From: Burkholderia lata
Lineage (GTDB): Bacteria > Pseudomonadota > Gammaproteobacteria > Burkholderiales > Burkholderiaceae
Reading direction: 5' to 3'
Length of the DNA: 64,000 nt
NCBI RefSeq assembly: GCF_902499335.1
Contig: NZ_CABVQK010000001.1
Coordinates: 496,001-560,000, forward strand
In this document: one piece after another, positions 25,307 through 34,372 of the stretch
Position numbering within the stretch: the stretch's first letter is position 1
Layout: every line of letters starts with the position of its first letter
Notes under the pieces: generated by a model
The model's database searches: none
What the model was told of the DNA's origin: nothing
The model's input: only the letters and a program-made list of their open reading frames with translations
Program-made: the position numbers and the translations under genes

Positions 25307-25417
25307 ATGCGACCGAGTCGCCCGACCGATCCCGCAGCCCGCTTCGCATGCCGGCGCGCCGAATCCGCCCGCGCCCCCGCCCCGCCACTCGCGGCCCACC
25401 CGCCGCGCCCCGCTTGA
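25307..25417 (+). CDS. Possible 36-residue leader peptide upstream of the GMC gene
   Basis: A short frame with a strong GAGGAGACACC site before ATG 25307, Ala/Pro/Arg-rich, ending 26 bp before the GMC dehydrogenase start. No similarity recognised. The excellent ribosome site is the only positive evidence; it may be a translated leader of the dehydrogenase mRNA or chance. Confidence 0.25.
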   Translation: MRPSRPTDPAARFACRRAESARAPAPPLAAHPPRPA

Positions 25418-25443
25418 TCCATCGACCATCAGAGGACGAATCC

Positions 25444-27159
25444 ATGAGCAAGACTTTCGACTACATCGTCGTCGGCGGCGGTTCGGGCGGCAGCGTCGTC
25501 GCCGGGCGGCTGACCGAGGACCCGGCCGTGACCGTCTGCGTGCTCGAGGCCGGCGGCCGCGGCGACGGCACGCTGGTGAACGTGCCGACCGGCGCGGTCG
25601 CGATGATGCCGACGCGCATCAACAACTGGGCGTTCGACACGGTGCCGCAGCCGGGCCTCGGCGGGCGCATCGGCTACCAGCCGCGCGGCAAGGTGCTGGG
25701 CGGTTCGTCGGCGATCAACGCGATGGTCTATATCCGCGGCCATCGCGTCGACTACGACGGCTGGGCCGCGCTCGGCAACGAAGGCTGGGCGTACGACGAC
25801 GTGCTGCCGTACTTCCGCCTGAGCGAGCACAACGAGCGCTTCGACGACGCGTGGCACGGCCGCGACGGCCCGCTGTGGGTGAGCGACCTGCGCACCGGCA
25901 ACCCGTTCCATGCGCGCTACCTCGAAGCCGCGCAGCAGGCCGGCCTGCCGCTCACCGACGATTTCAACGGCGAGCAGCAGGAAGGCATCGGCATCTACCA
26001 GGTCACGCAGAAGCACGGCGAACGGTGGAGCGCGGCGCGCGCGTACCTGCTGCCGCACCTCGGCCGGCGCGACAACCTGACGGTCGAGACGCACGCGCAG
26101 GTGCTGCGCATCCTGTTCGACGGCACGCGCGCGATCGGCGTCGAGGTGCGGCAGCATGGCGAGGTGCGCACGCTGCGCGCACGGCGTGAAGTCGTGCTCG
26201 CGGCCGGCGCGCTGCAGACGCCGCAGCTGCTGATGCTGTCGGGCGTCGGCCCGGGCCGCGAACTCCAGCAACAGGGCATCGCCGTGCACGCCGACCTGCC
26301 CGGCGTCGGCCGCAACCTGCAGGATCATCCGGACTTCATCTTCGGCTACCGCACCCGCAGCGTCGATACGATGGGCGTGTCCGCGCGCGGCGGCCTGCGC
26401 ATGCTGCGCGAGTTCATACGCTTCCGCCGCGAACGGCGCGGGATGCTGACATCGAATTTCGCGGAAGGCGGCGGTTTCCTGAAGACGCGCGCCGAACTCG
26501 ACGCACCGGACATCCAGCTGCACTTCGTCGTCGCGCTCGTCGACGATCACGCGCGCAAGCTGCACGCCGGCCACGGGCTGTCGTGCCACGTGTGCCTGCT
26601 GCGGCCGCGCAGCCGCGGCTCGGTCACGCTCAACGGCACCGATCCGCTCGCGGCGCCGCGCATCGATCCCGCGTTCTTCGACGATCCGCGCGACCTCGAC
26701 GACATGGTCGCGGGCTTCCGCCTCACGCGCCGGCTGATGGAGGCGCCTGCGCTTGCCGGCTGGACCACGCGCGACCTGTTCACCGCGAACGTCGACACCG
26801 ACGATGAAATCCGCGATGTGCTGCGGCGGCGCACCGACACCGTGTATCACCCGGTCGGCACGTGCCGGATGGGGCACGACGCGCTCGCCGTCGTCGATCC
26901 GCAACTGCGCGTGCGCGGCCTGCAGGGGCTGCGCATCGTCGATGCGTCGATCATGCCGACGCTCATCGGCGGCAATACCAACGCACCGACGATCATGATC
27001 GCCGAGAAGGCCGTCGACCTGATCCGCGGCGTGAGCCGCACGTCAGTGCGGCCAGCGAGCGAAGCCGCCGACGCATCGACGGATCGCGACACCGCTCCCG
27101 CCTCGTGCGCCGCGCACGATGCCGTCCAGCCGGAGGAGACCCGCCATGTCGTCGCGTGA
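25444..27159 (+). CDS. GMC-family FAD alcohol dehydrogenase/choline dehydrogenase-like
   Basis: A 571-residue glucose-methanol-choline oxidoreductase. FAD-binding [15 protein letters not shown] (residues 9-23) and Glu in LEAGG; GMC signature around [21 protein letters not shown]-terminal active-site His in [10 protein letters not shown] (about 467-476) and the closing [13 protein letters not shown]. The last ~45 residues are an extra tail. It probably oxidises an aliphatic or alicyclic alcohol to a carbonyl. Its end overlaps the start of the BVMO-esterase gene by 14 bp, so products can pass to that enzyme. Regulated by the divergent AraC protein (inference). Confidence 0.92.
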   Translation: MSKTFDYIVVGGGSGGSVVAGRLTEDPAVTVCVLEAGGRGDGTLVNVPTGAVAMMPTRINNWAFDTVPQPGLGGRIGYQPRGKVLGGSSAINAMVYIRGHRVDYDGWAALGNEGWAYDDVLPYFRLSEHNERFDDAWHGRDGPLWVSDLRTGNPFHARYLEAAQQAGLPLTDDFNGEQQEGIGIYQVTQKHGERWSAARAYLLPHLGRRDNLTVETHAQVLRILFDGTRAIGVEVRQHGEVRTLRARREVVLAAGALQTPQLLMLSGVGPGRELQQQGIAVHADLPGVGRNLQDHPDFIFGYRTRSVDTMGVSARGGLRMLREFIRFRRERRGMLTSNFAEGGGFLKTRAELDAPDIQLHFVVALVDDHARKLHAGHGLSCHVCLLRPRSRGSVTLNGTDPLAAPRIDPAFFDDPRDLDDMVAGFRLTRRLMEAPALAGWTTRDLFTANVDTDDEIRDVLRRRTDTVYHPVGTCRMGHDALAVVDPQLRVRGLQGLRIVDASIMPTLIGGNTNAPTIMIAEKAVDLIRGVSRTSVRPASEAADASTDRDTAPASCAAHDAVQPEETRHVVA

Positions 27160-29596
27160 CGCAGCCCACCTGACCGAATCCGCCGCCCCGCTTGCGGCGA
27201 TCATCATCGGCGCCGGCTTCGCCGGCATCGGCATGGCGATCGCACTGCAACGTGCCGGCATCCACGAATTCACGATCGTCGAACGCTCGCACGACGTCGG
27301 CGGCGTGTGGCGCGACAACAGCTACCCGGGCGCTGCCTGCGACGTGCCCTCGCACCTGTACTCGTTCTCGTTCGAGCCGAATCCGGCCTGGTCGCGCGTG
27401 TTCGCGCCGCAGCCCGAAATCCATGCGTACCTGCAGCATTGCGCGCGCAAGTACGGCCTCGCGCGCTATTTGCGCTTCGGCGCCGAAGTCCAGCACGCGC
27501 GCTACGACGAAGCTGCTGCGCTGTGGCGCGTCACGCTCGCCGACGGCACGACGCTGAGCGCCACCATGCTCGTCAGCGGCACCGGGCAATTGAGCCGCCC
27601 CGCGATGCCCGACCTGCCCGGCATCGACACGTTTCACGGCCGCGCCTTCCACTCCGCGCACTGGGATCACGACTATTCGCTCGTCGGCAAACGCGTTGCG
27701 GTGGTCGGCACCGGCGCGTCGGCGATCCAGTTCGTCCCGGCGATCGCCGGCGACGTGCAGCGCCTGGTCGTATTCCAGCGTTCGCCGGCCTACGTGATGC
27801 CGCGCCCCGACCGCGCGTACCGGCCGTGGGAGAAGGCGCTGTTCCGCCGGCTGCCGTGGGCGATGAAGCTGCATCGCGCATCGATCTACCTGCGCTACGA
27901 ATCGCGCGCGATCGCGTTCACGCGCCTGCACAAGCTGATGAAGGTCGCGGTCGGCCGGCCGTTCCACAAGCTGCTTGCACGCGACGTGCCGGACGCCGCG
28001 TTGCGTGCGCGGCTCACGCCCGACTACCCGATCGGCTGCAAACGCATCCTGCTGTCGAGCGACTACCTTGCCGCGATGAGCCGCGACAACGTCGAGCTCG
28101 TCACGCAGCGGATCCGGCGCGTGACGGAGAACGGCATCGAGACCGTCGACGGCGTGCACCATCCGGTCGAAGCGATCGTCTACGGCACCGGGTTCGCGGC
28201 GACCGAGTTCCTGTCGCCGATGCGCATCACGGGCCGCGACGGGCTCGACCTGAACGACGCATGGCGGCGCGGCGCGCAGGCGTATCTCGGGCTCACCGTG
28301 CCCGGCTTTCCGAACTTCTTCATGCTGTACGGCCCGAACACCAACCTCGGCCACAACTCGATCGTCTACATGCTCGAGAGCCAGATCGCGCACGTGATGC
28401 GCTGCCTGCGCACGATGCGGCGCGACGGCGCACGCGAGATCGACGTCGACGCGCGCCGCTACCGGCGCTTCAACGTGCATGTGCAGCAGCGGCTCGAAGG
28501 ATCGGTGTGGAACACCTGCAAGAGCTGGTACGTCGATGCGTCGGGACACAACAGCACGAACTGGCCGGGCTTCACGCTGACCTACCGGTGGATCACGCGC
28601 TTCACCGGGATGTCCGCTTACCGTTTCACGCATCCGTTGCCCGAGTCGGTCGCACCGGCGCGCGACGTGGTGGTCGCGCCGCCCGCCGGCCGGCTGGAGG
28701 CCCTCACTGCCGCATCGCTGCGCGGCTTCCTGCGCGTGGCGTTCCGGCCGCTGATCGGGCCGCCGTTCGGCGCGCGCATGCAGCGCCGCGTCGTCGCGCT
28801 GCTGTCACCGCTGATGCCGGGCACGGGCGGCACGCTGCGCTACCGTACGTCCGCGAATCGCGTGCCGGTCGAAGTCGTGGCGCCGAAACGCGGCGACACG
28901 GGCGGCGCGATCCTCTATCTGCACGGCGGCGCATTCTGTCTCGGCGGCCCGCATACGCATCGCGGCGTGACCACGCGGCTCGCGAACGATGCCGGCCTGC
29001 CAGTGTGGGTGCCCGATTACCGGCTGGCCCCCGAGCATCCGAGCCCGGCCGCGCTCGACGACGCGCTGGCCGTCTATGACGCGATGCGCGCGCAGGGCCA
29101 TGCGCCGCACCGGATCGTGATCGCCGGCGATTCGGCCGGCGGTGCGCTGGCGCTCGCGCTGGCCATCGCGCTGCGCGAGCGCGGCGAGCCGGCCGCCGCC
29201 GCGCTGCTGCTGATCTCGCCCGTGACCGATCCCGCGCTCGGCGGCGCGACGCTGGCTTCGCGCCGCCACGACGATCCGATGATCCGTCGCGGCTGGCTCG
29301 AACAGGGGTTGCGCTGGTATCACGGCGCCGGTTCGGTGGCGGCCCGCGGCCCGCTCGACACCGACCTGCGCGGCCTGCCGCCGATGCTCGTCCAGGCCGG
29401 CGACCAGGAGGTGCTGCTGTCGGATGCGCAGCGGCTGGCCCGTCATGCGCAGGCTTGTGGCGTGCCGTGCCGGCTGGAGGTTCATGCGGCGCGCTGGCAC
29501 GTGTTTCATCTGCAGGCGTTTTACCTGCGGTCGGCGCGCGACGCGTTGCGGACACTGGCGGGGTTCGCGGCGGAACGGGTGGCGGTAACGGCGTGA
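27146..29596 (+). CDS. Fused Baeyer-Villiger monooxygenase and alpha/beta-hydrolase (esterase)
   Basis: An 816-residue two-enzyme fusion. Residues 1 to ~510: class B flavin monooxygenase with FAD motif [10 protein letters not shown] (20-29), BVMO fingerprint [12 protein letters not shown] (~162-173, FxGxxxHxxxW[D/P]) and NADP motif [10 protein letters not shown] (~187). Residues ~590-816: hormone-sensitive-lipase-type hydrolase with oxyanion [11 protein letters not shown] (~589), GDSAGG nucleophile elbow (~660) and catalytic His in ARWHVFH (~784). CGGAGGAG precedes the ATG. Together they would turn a ketone into an ester and hydrolyse it; with the GMC dehydrogenase upstream the set covers alcohol to acid. 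I see no frame break at the junction. Confidence 0.92.
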   Translation: MSSRDAAHLTESAAPLAAIIIGAGFAGIGMAIALQRAGIHEFTIVERSHDVGGVWRDNSYPGAACDVPSHLYSFSFEPNPAWSRVFAPQPEIHAYLQHCARKYGLARYLRFGAEVQHARYDEAAALWRVTLADGTTLSATMLVSGTGQLSRPAMPDLPGIDTFHGRAFHSAHWDHDYSLVGKRVAVVGTGASAIQFVPAIAGDVQRLVVFQRSPAYVMPRPDRAYRPWEKALFRRLPWAMKLHRASIYLRYESRAIAFTRLHKLMKVAVGRPFHKLLARDVPDAALRARLTPDYPIGCKRILLSSDYLAAMSRDNVELVTQRIRRVTENGIETVDGVHHPVEAIVYGTGFAATEFLSPMRITGRDGLDLNDAWRRGAQAYLGLTVPGFPNFFMLYGPNTNLGHNSIVYMLESQIAHVMRCLRTMRRDGAREIDVDARRYRRFNVHVQQRLEGSVWNTCKSWYVDASGHNSTNWPGFTLTYRWITRFTGMSAYRFTHPLPESVAPARDVVVAPPAGRLEALTAASLRGFLRVAFRPLIGPPFGARMQRRVVALLSPLMPGTGGTLRYRTSANRVPVEVVAPKRGDTGGAILYLHGGAFCLGGPHTHRGVTTRLANDAGLPVWVPDYRLAPEHPSPAALDDALAVYDAMRAQGHAPHRIVIAGDSAGGALALALAIALRERGEPAAAALLLISPVTDPALGGATLASRRHDDPMIRRGWLEQGLRWYHGAGSVAARGPLDTDLRGLPPMLVQAGDQEVLLSDAQRLARHAQACGVPCRLEVHAARWHVFHLQAFYLRSARDALRTLAGFAAERVAVTA

Positions 29597-29808
29597 CGAT
29601 GAAGCAGTCGCGCGCCGCGATCGGGGCCGTGGTTCGCGGCTTCCCCGATCGGGCACACGGCGCATGCGTCGCCACCGGGCCCGCTTGCCACGAAGCGACG
29701 CCGTCTTGCGAAAACCGGTCGTTTATTTTTTTCCGTCGCATGCGGCCGTCATGATCTCCCGCAAGCCCTGGCGCGCCGCCGGGGCTCCCCCATCCTCGCG
29801 GAGACATC

Positions 29809-30363
29809 ATGAAAAGAAGGCACACCCTCAATACGCTGGCACTGCTCTGTTGCGTCGGCATCCAGTGCGCGACTTCGGCATTCGCCGACGAGCCGAAGAA
29901 GGTGGCGTTCGTCGACACGGGCAACACCGGGCGCAGCGTGATGGCCGAAGCGATCGCCGGCCAGTTGATCGCGCAGCGCCACGCGCACATCGCGGTGATT
30001 TCGCGCGCGGTCGACGAAGATCCGTATGACGAAAAGCCCGAGGAAAACGGCGTGATCCTGATGAAGCGCCGCGGCATCGACACGTCCGCGCACCGTTCGG
30101 TGCAGTTGAACGCGAACGACGTCAAGCATTCCGACGTGATCCTGACGATGACCGACAAACACAAGGAGAAGGTGCTCGCGCTCTATCCGTCGGCCGCCGG
30201 CAAGGTGTTCACGCTCGCCGAGTATGCGTCCGGAAAGCACGTCGACGTGCCCGACGCGTGGGGCAAGCCGATCGACTTCTACGAATCGGTGACCACGCAG
30301 CTCGACACGTACATCCCCGCTGCGCTCGACAAGGTCGCGACGGTCGCGCCGGCGAAGCAGTAA
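29809..30363 (+). CDS. Exported LMW-phosphatase-like protein lacking the catalytic Cys
   Basis: A 184-residue protein with a signal peptide (MKRRHTLNTLALLCCVGIQC, cleavage near AFA-DE at residue 26) followed by a low-molecular-weight tyrosine-phosphatase/arsenate-reductase fold. The P-loop reads VDTGNTGRS (35-43) where active members have V-C-X5-R-S: the nucleophile Cys is Asp36 and the second Cys is Gly41, while Arg42-Ser43 are kept. VDVPDAWG near the end matches the general-acid loop. It is thus a probable periplasmic pseudo-phosphatase. GGAGA precedes the ATG. A hairpin follows the stop. Confidence 0.8.
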   Translation: MKRRHTLNTLALLCCVGIQCATSAFADEPKKVAFVDTGNTGRSVMAEAIAGQLIAQRHAHIAVISRAVDEDPYDEKPEENGVILMKRRGIDTSAHRSVQLNANDVKHSDVILTMTDKHKEKVLALYPSAAGKVFTLAEYASGKHVDVPDAWGKPIDFYESVTTQLDTYIPAALDKVATVAPAKQ

Positions 30364-30373
30364 TGTCAGGAAG

Positions 30374-30395
30374 CCTGTCGGCTCGCGCCGACAGG
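30374..30395 (+). terminator. Terminator-like hairpin after the pseudo-phosphatase gene
   Basis: CCTGTCGG-CTCGCG-CCGACAGG, 8-bp perfect stem, 10 bp after the stop codon; no T-run. Confidence 0.5.
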
Positions 30396-30433
30396 TCTGC
30401 GGTTCACACGCCTCCTCCTCGGCCCCTCGCCCT

Positions 30434-30449
30434 GTAACTTATAAGCTAC
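30434..30449. promoter_or_regulatory. Near-perfect palindrome upstream of the antitoxin gene
   Basis: GTAACTTATAAGCTAC, 14 of 16 bases symmetric, 37 bp before the antitoxin ATG. Such CTTATAAG-centred sites are typical autoregulatory operators of HigBA/RelE-type modules; it overlaps the expected promoter. Confidence 0.6.
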
Positions 30450-30486
30450 AATCGCGACCAAGGTTGAACCGGACACGGAGGTAAGC

Positions 30487-30816
30487 ATGAAGCAGCTCAA
30501 AGCCGCGGTATCGCACCACGACGCGGAAGTCGCCGAACTCGGCGCCGACCGCGAACTCGCGGTGGCCTATCTGCGCGTCGCGATGGAGTCGCTCGACGAT
30601 CCCGACAACCGCGCGGCCGGCCTGCTCGCGCTGCGTACGGTCGCGGAAGCGTACGGCGGGCTCGGCGCCGTCGCGGCCGAAGCCGGCATCAGCCGCGAAT
30701 CGCTGTATCGCACACTCTCCCCCAACGGCAACCCCACGCTGAAAACCCTGCTCGCGGTGCTCAAGACCGTCGGCCTGCGCCTGTCCGTCGTCCCCGCACA
30801 GCCGGCGCACGCGTAA
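30487..30816 (+). CDS. Addiction-module antidote protein (HigA-like), no toxin partner
   Basis: A 109-residue antitoxin of the 'putative addiction module antidote' family with a C-terminal XRE-like HTH: AEAYGGLGAVAAEAGISRESLYRTLSPNGNPTLKTLLAVLKTVGLRLSV. Relatives normally follow a RelE-fold toxin gene of about 100 codons. Here only 123 bp separate it from the preceding gene and the following gene is on the other strand, so no toxin is present. CGGAGG precedes the ATG. Probably an orphan retained as a regulator or a decoy antitoxin. Confidence 0.85.
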   Translation: MKQLKAAVSHHDAEVAELGADRELAVAYLRVAMESLDDPDNRAAGLLALRTVAEAYGGLGAVAAEAGISRESLYRTLSPNGNPTLKTLLAVLKTVGLRLSVVPAQPAHA

Positions 30817-30832
30817 GCGGCGTACCGCCCCC

Positions 30833-32851
30833 TCACGGCCGAACCATCCACACCAGCAGCATCTCCGCCGGCGCCGCCGTCATCCCCGCCGGCGGATGCT
30901 CGATCGTCGGCTCGACCGCCAGCGCCTTCGCGATCGTCGCCGCATCGTCGATCGTCGTCGTGCGCACGATCGTCATCAGCCGCGCCGGCCGGTGCAGCGT
31001 CTCGCGATACAGCGCGCCGTACCACAGCGGCCGCATGCCGAGCGCGTCCTGCAGCACGTACGGATAACGCCACAGCCGCAGCACGAGGCGGCTTTCCGGC
31101 TGGCCCGGATCGACGCGCACGAACACGCGGCGCGTGCTTTCGCCGTGCGTGTAGCGCGGCAGCACCGGCAGCGCATCGGCCGGCGCCTGCGGCAACAGCC
31201 AGCGCAGCGCGGTGGCCGGCGACCACGGCGTCGCGCGCTGCCAGCCGGCCTGCGCGAGATGCCGGTCGAGCGTGTCCGACGTCGCGCTCCACTGCAGCGG
31301 CAGATATTCCTCGCGGTCGCCGCCGATCTCGGTGCGCCGCACCGGCACGCGCTGCCACCCGCCACGCAGCCACTGGTCGACGGTCATCGCGACCACGTCG
31401 CCGACATGCGGGCGCGCCGCGCGGTCGAGCTGCCATTGCACGGGAACCGTCCATACGCCGGCCGTCGCGAGCACCACGCTCACTGCGACGAGCGCGCCCC
31501 GTGGCTGCACATGCTCGCGGACGCGCCAGTACGCATAGGCGCCGGCCAGCAACGCGAACCAGGCCAGCCCGAGGCTCCAGCCGCCCAGCAGGCCCGACAG
31601 CCACGTGTCGCCGACATACAGCCGCGCGAAGCCGCCGAGCACGATCCACAGCACCACCGCCGTCACGACCGGGATCCGCCACCGCGCGGGCCGGTCGCGC
31701 GTCAGCACCCAGCCGAGGCCGCTGCTCGCGAGAATCGCGAACGCGGCTTCGGCATCGGGCAGCGGCACGTGCAGCGCACCGGGCGGCAGGCTCGCGGGCG
31801 TCGCGCCGGGCACGCCCGCGCCGAACACCGGCACGAGCACGACGGCAACGCCGACCGTCACGAGCCACCACGCGGACGTCAGCCAGCAGCGATGGATCAA
31901 CAGCCAGACGAGAAACGCGGCCGCGACGATCAGCCCCGTATCGTGTCCGTGCAGCACCGCAAGCGCGCGCATCGTGGCGTCCACCGGTGGCGTACGCAGG
32001 TTCTGCAGGAACGCATACAGCGCGATGTCCGCGTGCATCAGCGGATCGTTCGCGACGACATCCTGCACGATCCCCGCAAAGAGCCACACGCAGCCGATGA
32101 ACAGCAGCGCGAGCACGGGCACCGCGCCCGGCAGGCCACGCACGTATGCGATCGCGTCGTGCAGCCGCGCGCCGAAGCGCGGCCAGCGGTGCCCGCATGC
32201 GTGCACGCCTTCGACGAGCGCACGGCGCAACAGCGGCCAGCCGCGCCGCAACGCGACGCGCACACCGATCCACACGAGCGCGACCAGCGCCGCGACGACC
32301 AGCAGGATCACGGCGACCCGCACGCTGATCGCCGCGGCCAGCGCGGCCGACGCCCCGAACAGGATGCCCGGCGCGACGTGCACGGGCGCCCAGATGAGCG
32401 CCGAGATGACGTTGACCGGATAGAACGACCGGCGCGGCAGCGTCGCGCAGCCGACGACCACCGGCACGACCGCACGCACCGGCGCAAGAAAGCGCGCGAG
32501 CACGATGCTCTTCATGCCATGACGCAGCACGAACTCCTCGCCGCGCCCGTAGGCGGCCGCATAACCGAAGCGCGCCCACACGTTGCGGATCACCCCGCGG
32601 TAGTGCCGCCCGAGTTCGTAGCTGATCCCGTCGCCGATCACGGCGCCGACCGCCGCGACACCGATCGTCGTCCAGCCGTCGAGCGCGCCCGCGCCGATCA
32701 GCGCACCGGCCGCGAACATCACGGCGCCGGCCGGCACGACGGTGCCGATCAGCGCGATCGCCTCGGCACAGGCCGTCACGAACACGATCGCGAGCACGAG
32801 CAGCGGATGCGCGCCGATCGCGCCGATCCACGCGTGGATCGTGTCGCTCAT
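30833..32851 (-). CDS. DedA/PAP2/LssY-type multi-domain membrane protein
   Basis: A 672-residue inner-membrane protein in three parts: a DedA/VTT domain (residues ~1-200, with GAVIGDGISYELGRHYR and ARFLAPVRAVVPVVVG), a PAP2 phosphatase-like domain (~240-440, with LHGHDTGL, PLPDAEAA and FARLYVGDTWLSGLLGG) and a soluble LssY C-terminal domain (~480-672). In canonical PAP2 enzymes the second motif is SGH; here the corresponding segment reads PDAEAAF, so activity is doubtful. LssY-like proteins are linked with lipid/undecaprenyl carriers and type I secretion neighbourhoods, but the role here is unknown. GGAG precedes the ATG at 32851. Confidence 0.85.
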   Translation of the reverse strand: MSDTIHAWIGAIGAHPLLVLAIVFVTACAEAIALIGTVVPAGAVMFAAGALIGAGALDGWTTIGVAAVGAVIGDGISYELGRHYRGVIRNVWARFGYAAAYGRGEEFVLRHGMKSIVLARFLAPVRAVVPVVVGCATLPRRSFYPVNVISALIWAPVHVAPGILFGASAALAAAISVRVAVILLVVAALVALVWIGVRVALRRGWPLLRRALVEGVHACGHRWPRFGARLHDAIAYVRGLPGAVPVLALLFIGCVWLFAGIVQDVVANDPLMHADIALYAFLQNLRTPPVDATMRALAVLHGHDTGLIVAAAFLVWLLIHRCWLTSAWWLVTVGVAVVLVPVFGAGVPGATPASLPPGALHVPLPDAEAAFAILASSGLGWVLTRDRPARWRIPVVTAVVLWIVLGGFARLYVGDTWLSGLLGGWSLGLAWFALLAGAYAYWRVREHVQPRGALVAVSVVLATAGVWTVPVQWQLDRAARPHVGDVVAMTVDQWLRGGWQRVPVRRTEIGGDREEYLPLQWSATSDTLDRHLAQAGWQRATPWSPATALRWLLPQAPADALPVLPRYTHGESTRRVFVRVDPGQPESRLVLRLWRYPYVLQDALGMRPLWYGALYRETLHRPARLMTIVRTTTIDDAATIAKALAVEPTIEHPPAGMTAAPAEMLLVWMVRP

Positions 32852-32953
32852 GGCCCGCTCCACGGCGGGACACCGCGGCGTGCGGACGCCGGGCCGGCGA
32901 TGGCAGGGGGAACGTTCATCGGGAACTGCGCGCGATCGCGCCGGCGTGGCGAA

Positions 32954-33406
32954 TCAATCGAACTCGTGCTGCCGCGCGTCGGCCTCGAGCGGCGCGTCGT
33001 GGTACCCGACCGTCGCGATCTCCTGCAGATAGCGCGTGAGAAACGCGCCGATCGATCCGGCGGCCTCGTACTGATGCACGTGGCGGAATTCGTGGGTCAG
33101 CAGGCGGCGGGTGTCCTGGCCGCGCAGCACGTACACCGCATGACCGAGCGTGAGCCCGATCGTCCCCGGCGACAGGAGGCCCGTGTCGCGGGCGATCGCG
33201 GCGAGCGACGGCACCTCGGGAAACGGCATGCGGTCGACGATCACCACGCGGATCCGCTCCGGCTGCGCGACACCGACCGTGCGCGCGTCGTCGGCTTGCG
33301 CGGGCGTCAGCGGCGCCCCCTGCGCGATCCCGCGCGCCGCCTCCGCTTCGGCCCATGCAACGGCGGCGGGCAGTGCGGACGGCAGGATATCGGCAAGATC
33401 GATCAT
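32954..33406 (-). CDS. Small HExxH zincin-like protein, function unknown
   Basis: A 150-residue protein with a zinc-metallopeptidase-like motif HEFRHVHQYE (about residues 106-115, HExRHxxQ) followed by a Glu-rich helix ATVGYHDAPLEADARQHE. No signal peptide is seen. GAGGAG precedes the ATG at 33406; longer in-frame starts lack sites. Similar short proteins are common as hypothetical 'putative metallopeptidase' genes. No link to neighbours is evident. Confidence 0.7.
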   Translation of the reverse strand: MIDLADILPSALPAAVAWAEAEAARGIAQGAPLTPAQADDARTVGVAQPERIRVVIVDRMPFPEVPSLAAIARDTGLLSPGTIGLTLGHAVYVLRGQDTRRLLTHEFRHVHQYEAAGSIGAFLTRYLQEIATVGYHDAPLEADARQHEFD

Positions 33407-33727
33407 CGCGGGGCTCCTCGGGCGGTGGCGTGGCATCGGGCACCAGTTTAGTCCCGAATCGGGACGGTTCGCGGAACGGTTCGCGACGCGCGGCGCCATC
33501 CCGTTCCGGCCACCGCAGTCATCAGGGAATACCCTGATTTGCACCCGCTCCGCCGCGTACCTTTTCCCCGCGATTATTTCGTTTCAGTGCACATTCCGCG
33601 ATCGGCTATCTCGAAAATTTCCCGGATGTGTACCGTTTTCGGATTCGGCGGAATATATTGGTCAGAAGAACAGCCGCGGCGACCACCGGACAGCAGTGCG
33701 CGGCGTCATCCCGAAGAGGATCGCTAG
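33407..33727. promoter_or_regulatory. Control region of the NarL-type two-component operon
   Basis: A 321-bp gene-free gap, AT-rich after 33,540. It contains ATCAGGG-AATA-CCCTGAT (33521-33538), perfect 7-bp arms, about 190 bp before the response-regulator ATG and a plausible self-binding site. Nothing else recognised. Confidence 0.5.
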
Positions 33728-34372
33728 ATGATCAGGGTAATTCTGGCTGACGATCACGCAGTCATGCGGGACGGACTGCGGTACATCCTGGAAACGGCCG
33801 GCGGTTTCGAAATCGTCGGCGAGGCGAGCGACGGCTCGGCCACGCTCGCGCTCGTCGAGCGCGGCGCCGCCGACGTGCTGCTGCTCGACCTGTCGATGCC
33901 CGCGCCGACCGGCATCGAGCTGATCCGGCTGGTGAAGCGCCACGCACCGTCGCTGCGCACGCTCGTGCTGACGATGCATGCGGAGGCGCAGTACGCGGCA
34001 CGCGCGTTCAAGGCCGGCGCGACCGGCTACCTGACGAAGGACAGCGCGACCGCCGAGCTCGTGGAGGCCGTCGGCAAGGTCGCGGCGGGCGGCGTCTACG
34101 TGAGCCCGTCGGCGGCCGAAAGCCTCGCGCTGACGCTGCGCGCGCCGGCCGCCGCGCTGCCGCACGAACGGCTGTCCGCGCGCGAACTCGACGTGATGCG
34201 CCGCATCGTCGCGGGCCAGACCGTCACGCAGATCGCGACCGAACTCGCGCTGAGCGCGAAGACGGTCAGCACATACAAGACACGGATCCTCGAGAAGATG
34301 GAACTGCCGCACGAAGCCGCGCTGGTCCGCTACGCGGTGCGCCACGACCTCGACCCCGGCGGCGACGCATGA
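33728..34372 (+). CDS. NarL/LuxR-type response regulator
   Basis: A 214-residue regulator. Receiver: DDHAVMRDGL (9-18), phospho-acceptor Asp54 in LLLDLSMPAPTG, Thr in VLTMHAE and Lys in LTKDSA. LuxR HTH at the C-terminus: LSARELDVMRRIVAGQTVTQIA and LSAKTVSTYKTRILEKM. Overlaps the kinase gene by 4 bp (ATGA at 34369), so both are made together. Target genes unknown. Confidence 0.93.
   Translation: MIRVILADDHAVMRDGLRYILETAGGFEIVGEASDGSATLALVERGAADVLLLDLSMPAPTGIELIRLVKRHAPSLRTLVLTMHAEAQYAARAFKAGATGYLTKDSATAELVEAVGKVAAGGVYVSPSAAESLALTLRAPAAALPHERLSARELDVMRRIVAGQTVTQIATELALSAKTVSTYKTRILEKMELPHEAALVRYAVRHDLDPGGDA

Noticed and set aside
29740..29808. Short frame just before the pseudo-phosphatase gene
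   Set aside because: Runs through the ribosome site of the real gene and has no site of its own.
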